This document shows, in pieces, positions 5,831-10,169 of a DNA stretch of 10,169 nt (the stretch's first letter is position 1; every line of letters begins with the position of its first letter). Under the pieces are notes generated by a model, which made no database searches, had not been told where the DNA came from, and saw only the letters and a program-made list of their open reading frames with translations. Source of the stretch: a bacterium (GTDB lineage Bacteria > ARS69); NCBI GenBank assembly GCA_025774805.1, contig JALGZR010000123.1, positions 1-10,169 of the forward strand, in the 5' to 3' direction. The translations under genes and the position numbers were made by a program.

Positions 5831-7051
5831 TCACGCCTCTCCTTCCGATCGGGGGACGGGCCGCTCGGTCGGGGCCGCCGACCGGACGATCTCCGCGTAC
5901 CGCCCGGCGAGACGGGAGGGGTCATAGGCCTCGGTCGCGTAGCTCAGCCCGGCCGCGGCCAACGATTCACGGAGATCCCGGTCCTCCAGAATCCGCCGGA
6001 TCGAGTCTCCGAGGCGGACGGGATCGTCGGGGGGCACCAGGAGTCCGGTGCGCATGTCCCGAACGATGTCGGGGATTCCCCCGGAATCCGCGCCGATCAC
6101 CGGCGCGCCGCAGAGCATCGCCTCCGACAGCGCCAGACCGAAACCCTCGTTCACCGAGTTCAACACCACCACCGCCGCGCGATGATACGCGCTCCGGACG
6201 TCGTCCTGCGTCGTCAGCTCGTGAAACGTGATCCGGCTTTCGATGCCCAGCGCGCGTACCCGTCCTCGTACGGAGTCGGGCGGCGGGGTCTGGCCGAAAA
6301 CCTCGAGCCGGGCGCGGGGATTTGCCTTGGCGACCCGAGCGAAGGCCGTCAGGAGCTGATCCACCCGTTTCTGTCGGGTGAAGCGGGTGACCGAGACGAC
6401 GAGGCCGTCTTCCCGAGGCACGTCCGGCGCGGGATAGAAGACGCTCTGATCGTGGGGAAGCGGAAGCACGTCGAGCGTCCGCTCGAGGACGGGATCCAAC
6501 CTCACGAGCTCGCTCTTCAGAAAGCTCGACACCGTGGTCCAGCGACGGAGGCCGCGGCAGAACGTCCGCAGAATCCGGTAGAGGAATGGCGCCTTCCGGG
6601 CCACGAGCATGACGTCGGTGCCGTGGGAGGACATGATCATGGGGATCCGTGACCGCTTGGCGACTCTCCGCATGATCAGGCCCGACGGAACGAGCCAGTG
6701 CCCCGCGGCGACGGTGATCCCCTCCGACTCGATCAGGCTCGAGGCCGCCCGCGCCATGGAGTCGAGGAGGCGCCGGAACCGGAGCGCTCCGCGCGGATTC
6801 CGGGCGAGGCGGTGCATCTGTCCCCGATAGGCGAGGTTCTCGAGGTCGTCCCGGTCCGCGTATCGACAGCGGAAGACCCGGACCCCGTCCACGGTCTCCT
6901 GCAGCTCCGCGCCCGCGTCGTGCGGAGCGAGGACGACCGGCCGGACCCCGTGATCGGGAAGTCCCCGGCAGAGGAAGTGGAGGTACTTCGCGTAGGCGTC
7001 ACCCGGGAAACGGGGATAGAGATGCGTGACTACGAGGAGTCGTAGCGGCAT
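5831..7051 (-). CDS. Family 4 glycosyltransferase (GT-B fold)
   Basis: This 406-residue retaining glycosyltransferase has an N-terminal acceptor domain starting LRLLVVTHLYPRFPGDAY (3-20), then AAGHWLVPSG (115-124) and MIMSSHGTDV (138-147). The C-terminal donor domain opens VVSVTRFTRQKRVDQLL (218-234) and carries the EX7E pair E302-GFGLALS-E310, then CGAPVIGADSGGIPDIV (314-330) and GLLVPPDDP (336-344). These are textbook GT4 features, closest in feel to the glycosyltransferase_4-like/Glycos_transf_1 pairing of exopolysaccharide or glycolipid enzymes. The ATG at 7051 follows the stop of the ATP-grasp gene with no intervening base. Its own stop overlaps the possible GTG start of pgpA, so it is embedded in a translationally coupled operon. 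Substrate unknown; a lipid acceptor is a guess based only on the neighbour pgpA. Confidence 0.93.
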   Translation of the reverse strand: MPLRLLVVTHLYPRFPGDAYAKYLHFLCRGLPDHGVRPVVLAPHDAGAELQETVDGVRVFRCRYADRDDLENLAYRGQMHRLARNPRGALRFRRLLDSMARAASSLIESEGITVAAGHWLVPSGLIMRRVAKRSRIPMIMSSHGTDVMLVARKAPFLYRILRTFCRGLRRWTTVSSFLKSELVRLDPVLERTLDVLPLPHDQSVFYPAPDVPREDGLVVSVTRFTRQKRVDQLLTAFARVAKANPRARLEVFGQTPPPDSVRGRVRALGIESRITFHELTTQDDVRSAYHRAAVVVLNSVNEGFGLALSEAMLCGAPVIGADSGGIPDIVRDMRTGLLVPPDDPVRLGDSIRRILEDRDLRESLAAAGLSYATEAYDPSRLAGRYAEIVRSAAPTERPVPRSEGEA

Positions 7052-8170
7052 TCACGAACGCCTTCCCGGACGGATCTTCGAGGCCAGCGACTTGAGGAAC
7101 TCCTTGGTGCCGTCGTAGAGAAAGAGCGGATTCACCAGGAGGTGGCGGCGGTCGAGCGGCCGGAAGATCTCCCAGTGGAAGTCCTTCCACACGGAGAGCG
7201 CGTCGAGGAAGTTCCTGCCGTCCCCGCGCCCGAGGTACTGGATTCCGGTCAGGATGTCGTAGGGAACGATGCGCGTCTCCACCTCGCCGTCGGCACGCGG
7301 AGGCGGGCACGGGATCTGCTCCCCCCGCACGAAGTACCGGTAGGCGAAGGAGGGGAAGCGGACCCCGCTGTCGATGGCGAGCTGGATGGACCCCCAGGGC
7401 CGGGGGTTGATCTCGATCAGCGTGAAATCCCCCTGCTCGTTCTGGCGGAACTCCAGCATCGCGAAGCCCGTCCAGCCGGCGCGCCGGAGGATGTCCTCCG
7501 CGGCGGCCGCGATCCCTTCGTGCCAGTAGGAGACGCGCGCCGTCGACGCCCCGCCGCTCGCCGGGATCTCCCGCCTCCGCCGGTGCATGAAGCGGTACTT
7601 GACCTCGCCCTTGTCGACCAGGGTTTCGTAACCGACGCCGTACCCCACGAACTCCCTCTGGAGGACCCACTTGCCGTCGACGCCGACCCGCCGCACCCCC
7701 TTGGAACTCGTCTGCAGACAGGGCTTCTGGTACCAGTGCCCCTCGAGGACCTTGGTGTCCGCCACGTACTCGGGAAACAGTTCGTGGAGCTTGGATTTGT
7801 CCCGCAGGGACTGGTACGTCTCCTCCTCGCCGAACGGGAAGACGATGCCGGCGGCCTCGATCTCCCCGCGGGCGGGATAGAGAGCGGTGATCTCCGCGGC
7901 GTTGGCGGGGATCACGATCTCGGGACGGATGAGCTCGAGCTGCTCGAGCACGAAGCGGCGGTACTCCTCGGGTCGCGTCACGGGATCGGGGTACTGGCTG
8001 TCGAGGCGATCGCGGCGGAGGGACTCGCGGAATCCGGGGCGGACTCCGGGATAGCCCGTGGCGAACACGGGGCTCTTCCCGTGGAGCACGTACGTCTCGA
8101 TCCCGTCGGCCAGGAGATCCCGCACGAAGGCGAGGGCCTTCCCGCCGCCGTGAATGACGACCGCTCTCAT
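7052..8170 (-). CDS. ATP-grasp domain protein (carboxylate-amine ligase type)
   Basis: This 372-residue protein has an ATP-grasp fold. The pre-ATP-grasp Rossmann part begins MRAVVIHGGGKALAFVRDLL and includes PEIVIPANAAEIT (83-95). The nucleotide-binding part has HWYQKPCLQTSSKGVRRV (145-162, candidate Lys149), LQREFVGYGVGYE (170-182) and EIPASGGASTARVS (201-214), a glycine-rich loop. The metal-binding acidic residues are in FAMLEFRQ (Glu240) and LIEINPRPWGSIQLA (Glu253, Asn255). This resembles carbamoyl-phosphate-synthase-like ATP-grasp proteins that join a carboxylate to an amine or thiol through an acyl phosphate. The actual substrate is not recognisable. Residues 300-372 form a C-terminal extension I cannot assign. 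ATG 8170 begins the Rossmann strand; only a G-rich stretch serves as ribosome site. It is the first gene of the operon with GT4 and pgpA. An aromatic-rich WKDFHWEIFRPL (328-339) may contact lipid or partner protein. Confidence 0.85.
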   Translation of the reverse strand: MRAVVIHGGGKALAFVRDLLADGIETYVLHGKSPVFATGYPGVRPGFRESLRRDRLDSQYPDPVTRPEEYRRFVLEQLELIRPEIVIPANAAEITALYPARGEIEAAGIVFPFGEEETYQSLRDKSKLHELFPEYVADTKVLEGHWYQKPCLQTSSKGVRRVGVDGKWVLQREFVGYGVGYETLVDKGEVKYRFMHRRRREIPASGGASTARVSYWHEGIAAAAEDILRRAGWTGFAMLEFRQNEQGDFTLIEINPRPWGSIQLAIDSGVRFPSFAYRYFVRGEQIPCPPPRADGEVETRIVPYDILTGIQYLGRGDGRNFLDALSVWKDFHWEIFRPLDRRHLLVNPLFLYDGTKEFLKSLASKIRPGRRS

Positions 8171-8283
8171 GCCCGCCCCCCCGTGAGCGACACCTACCAC
8201 CAATCGGGCCGCCGATCGGGCGTACCGCTCGGGACAGCATATGCGCTTTCGGGGATGGCGGAAAGACCCGGACCGGGTCCGGG
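8171..8283. other. Intergenic spacer between the ATP-grasp gene and the COG3581-like gene
   Basis: These 113 bp separate two minus-strand units. The right end is a hairpin directly after the COG3581-like stop. On the minus strand, TATGCT (within GCATATGCTG, near 8236-8241) resembles a -10 box, but 17 bases upstream only TTTCCG is found, a poor -35. The ATP-grasp operon probably starts here, yet I cannot place its promoter with confidence. Confidence 0.35.
8267..8283 (-). terminator. Hairpin terminator candidate after the COG3581-like gene
   Basis: CCCGGAC (8267-8273) pairs perfectly with GTCCGGG (8277-8283) around a 3-base loop, starting one base after the TAG at 8286-8284. On the minus strand it is followed by TCTTTCC, a short imperfect T-rich stretch. 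The position fits an intrinsic terminator, but the T tract is weak, so termination may be partial. Confidence 0.45.
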
Positions 8284-9558
8284 CTAGGTCCGATTCCAGT
8301 GCTTGGGGTACCGGGGGGAAATCTTCTTTCGCGCGCGGTAGCTTCGGGCAAGCTCGAGGAAGATCCCGATCTGCTGATCCAGGTCCACCTGCGTGCCGTC
8401 GAAGTAGAAGTTCCGGATCGGGAGGCCGTCGTGATCCTCCGAGATGCGCGGATAGACCCCCTCGCTCACGATGCCGTTCATGCAGGAGAAGGGAGAGATG
8501 TCGATCACTCCGTCCGCCCCCTTGGAGTGAAGGTGGATCGACTTCCCGACCGACAGCACCATCTCGCCGAGGGCTCCCTCCTGGGGAAGATAGGGACTCG
8601 CCCCGTCGAGGATGGCGTGGATGTCGTCCGGCTCCTCGACTCCCACGAAGTCCTCCTCGAACGGTTCGTACATCGCGTGCTCGTCCGCGCGCTGGACGAA
8701 CTCCTTCACCATCGCCTTGGCCAGCCGACCCGCCGCGTTCCTCCCCTCGCTCTTGATGCGGATCCGCTTCTCGGAGTTCGTGTACCAGACCCACTCGGCG
8801 ATGTCGGAGAGCCACGTCTCGCCCCCCTGCTCCTCCACCTTGCGGGCCAGGTCCTCGTTCGAGAACCGGTTCAATCGGCAGAAGATCTCGCCCACGATGC
8901 CGATCAGGGGACGGTCCTGGAGGTAGTCCGCGGGGATGGCACGGAACCGGTCTCGCGCGGCCACCAGCACCTCCACGATCATCTCGAGCCGCTTCCCCTG
9001 CGAGACCCGGGGCTTCTCGAGCACGCGGGTGAGCCCGGCGAGACCCTCCTCGTACACCCCGTCCGCGTCGCCGGGGGTCCGCTCGTAGGGCCGGGTGCGC
9101 AGGAGCATCTTCCGCAGGACGTCCGCCGAGGCGAGGGCGCGCCAGACCTTTCTCTCCATGTTCTCCCCGATGCCGTGGTAGCCGTCCTTCGACGACGGTG
9201 AGAAGACGAGCACGTCCTCGTACCCGATGTCGCGGAGCACCTTTTCGAGCAGGACGGCGTACTGGCCGAAACGGCAGGGGCCCCCGGCGGTCGGCATGAA
9301 CAGGGCGGTCTTGGCCGGATCGAAGTCGTCCCTCTCGGTGATGCGCAGGAAGTCGCCGAGCGTCACCTTCTCCGGGTAGCACTCGTCGCCCGACGTGTGC
9401 CGTCCCCCCAGGAGAAGCGTTCTCTCGTTCGAGGGGGGGGTGGGTTCCGCGTCGATTCCGGAGGAGCGGAAGACCGCGGCGACCAGCGTCGCCGAGCCGT
9501 AGGCCATCGGAGGGATGTAGAGCTTGCGGCCCTTCAGGGTCTTCGGTCGCGCGGCCAA
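8284..9558 (-). CDS. COG3581-like protein, 2-hydroxyacyl-CoA dehydratase/activase related
   Basis: A 424-residue protein of the group annotated as acyl-CoA dehydratase activase-related (COG3581, HgdB-like fold). Diagnostic stretches are KLYIPPMAYGSATLVAAVF (12-30), GGRHTSGDECYPEKVTLGDF (51-70), FMPTAGGPCRFGQYAVLLE (87-105), IGIVGEIFCRLNRFSNEDL (219-237) and ISPFSCMNGIVSEG (354-367). Cysteines at 60, 95, 227 and 359 are candidate ligands for an iron-sulfur cluster, as in the dehydratase and activase families. The TTG at 9558 is chosen because homology begins a few residues later; the next ATG (codon 18) would remove the conserved YIPP strand. It follows the COG3580-like gene by 4 bp, so they form one unit. 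The true substrate is unknown; many members are uncharacterised and are not proven dehydratases. Confidence 0.88.
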   Translation of the reverse strand: MAARPKTLKGRKLYIPPMAYGSATLVAAVFRSSGIDAEPTPPSNERTLLLGGRHTSGDECYPEKVTLGDFLRITERDDFDPAKTALFMPTAGGPCRFGQYAVLLEKVLRDIGYEDVLVFSPSSKDGYHGIGENMERKVWRALASADVLRKMLLRTRPYERTPGDADGVYEEGLAGLTRVLEKPRVSQGKRLEMIVEVLVAARDRFRAIPADYLQDRPLIGIVGEIFCRLNRFSNEDLARKVEEQGGETWLSDIAEWVWYTNSEKRIRIKSEGRNAAGRLAKAMVKEFVQRADEHAMYEPFEEDFVGVEEPDDIHAILDGASPYLPQEGALGEMVLSVGKSIHLHSKGADGVIDISPFSCMNGIVSEGVYPRISEDHDGLPIRNFYFDGTQVDLDQQIGIFLELARSYRARKKISPRYPKHWNRT

Positions 9559-9562
9559 CGCG

Positions 9563-10169
9563 TCAAGCCCCCACGGCGATTCGATCGGCCCAGCGGCGCA
9601 GGAACCCCTTGGAGTCGAGGTAGGCCTCGCACCGCGTCATGATGCCGGCATCATTGGAATGGCCGTCGATCGTGAGACTCAAGAAGGGCTTCCCGGACGC
9701 CTCGTGGATGAAGTGTTTCACGTACGAGTCGGGCCCGCACTTGAAGTTCGTGATGTAGATGACGTGGAGATTCGGGTGTCGGCCGACGATGCTCGCGGCC
9801 TGGAGGATCTTGCGGCCGTAGTTCCAGTACATGTTCGGGTTCGCGCGGCGAATGTCCACCCCCCAGAGCGGGAGGAAGTCCAGCGGGATCACGTTCACCC
9901 CGTAGTAGTCGCGCAGCTTGGTCGGGACGTTCAGGTTCACGCCCGAATCGTAGAGATTGTAAGGCCGTCCGAGCAGGACGATACCCGGCTCGCCCTGGTC
10001 GTGGAGGATCTGCAGAGCGTCGCGGCCCGTGTCGACGAGGTCCCGCTCGAACGCCTTCTGGGCCTTGTAGGCGGACCGGAGGGCCCGCTCGCCCTCCCGG
10101 GTGGAGACCCCGAGCCTCTTCCACGTCTCCCGCAGCTCCTTCTTCACGGCGTCGAAACCCCACCGGAAG
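9563..10169 (-). CDS. COG3580-like protein (activase-related, DUF2229-type), C-terminal part
   Basis: The reading frame is open through the right window edge, so only the last 201 residues are seen. A GTG at 10147 exists, but seven further in-frame residues (FRWGFDA) precede it, and family members are longer, so the true start lies outside. Motifs are IVLLGRPYNLYDSGVNLN, VNVIPLDFLPL, NPNMYWNYGRKILQAA, IYITNFKCGPDSYVKHFI and FLSLTIDGHSNDAGIMTRCE. These are the characteristic C-terminal blocks of the COG3580 portion of large activase-related proteins, with a conserved cysteine in KCGPDS and another in TRCE. In many bacteria this portion is fused in a giant protein to Hsp70/actin-fold ATPase domains and to the COG3581 portion. 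Here it ends as a separate protein just before the COG3581-like gene. An ATPase-domain gene or domain may lie beyond the window. Confidence 0.87.
   Translation of the reverse strand, partial: FRWGFDAVKKELRETWKRLGVSTREGERALRSAYKAQKAFERDLVDTGRDALQILHDQGEPGIVLLGRPYNLYDSGVNLNVPTKLRDYYGVNVIPLDFLPLWGVDIRRANPNMYWNYGRKILQAASIVGRHPNLHVIYITNFKCGPDSYVKHFIHEASGKPFLSLTIDGHSNDAGIMTRCEAYLDSKGFLRRWADRIAVGA

Noticed and set aside
7052-8286. One continuous operon from the COG3580-like gene through pgpA
   Set aside because: A 113-bp gap with a hairpin straight after the COG3581-like stop separates them, whereas all neighbouring junctions are 0-4 bp. Read-through is possible but not assumed.
8171-9382. N-terminal extension of the ATP-grasp frame across the COG3581-like gene
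   Set aside because: The extra 404 codons are the shadow of the COG3581-like gene in another frame; the ATP-grasp Rossmann strand starts exactly at ATG 8170.
1-10169. tRNA, rRNA, CRISPR array, insertion sequence, integrase, toxin-antitoxin or defence genes
   Set aside because: I looked for these on both strands and found no regularly spaced repeats, transposase motifs, terminal inverted repeats or structured RNA genes.

Overview
The window is a GC-rich (by eye about two-thirds G+C) bacterial stretch carrying ten genes, or nine if the two broken halves of the export gene are counted once. The outer-membrane polysaccharide export protein points to a two-membrane (Gram-negative type) bacterium. 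TTG and GTG starts and very tight gene packing fit a high-GC lineage. I cannot name the phylum from the sequence: there is no rRNA, ribosomal protein or other marker here.

Left part (1-5333), surface polysaccharide locus. A Wza-type polysaccharide export protein is read leftwards off the window edge and carries an apparent frameshift inside its first SLBB domain. A 301-bp divergent promoter region separates it from a rightward pair of glycosyltransferases: a GT2 enzyme and a GT4 enzyme that overlap by 4 nt (TTGA). Converging on that pair is a second GT2 (rhamnosyltransferase-like) on the minus strand. Divergent from it is a TylF/macrocin-type O-methyltransferase on the plus strand. Together these could build, methylate and export a decorated glycan, but no flippase, polymerase or priming transferase is visible, so the locus continues outside the window.

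Middle part (5373-8170), minus-strand operon. Its order of transcription is ATP-grasp ligase, GT4 glycosyltransferase, then PgpA-type phosphatidylglycerophosphatase. The junctions are TGA|ATG with no gap, then a stop/start overlap, so the three are very probably co-translated. The pairing of a ligase, a sugar transferase and a lipid-phosphate phosphatase is the least conventional part of the window.

Right part (8284-10169), minus strand. Two neighbouring genes encode the COG3581-like and COG3580-like modules related to 2-hydroxyacyl-CoA dehydratase and its activase. The upstream gene is cut by the window end. A hairpin directly after the COG3581-like stop codon separates this unit from the ATP-grasp operon.

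No tRNA, rRNA, CRISPR array, transposase or attachment site was seen. Regulatory proposals (promoters, leader hairpins, a direct repeat) come from reading the sequence by eye and carry lower confidence than the genes.
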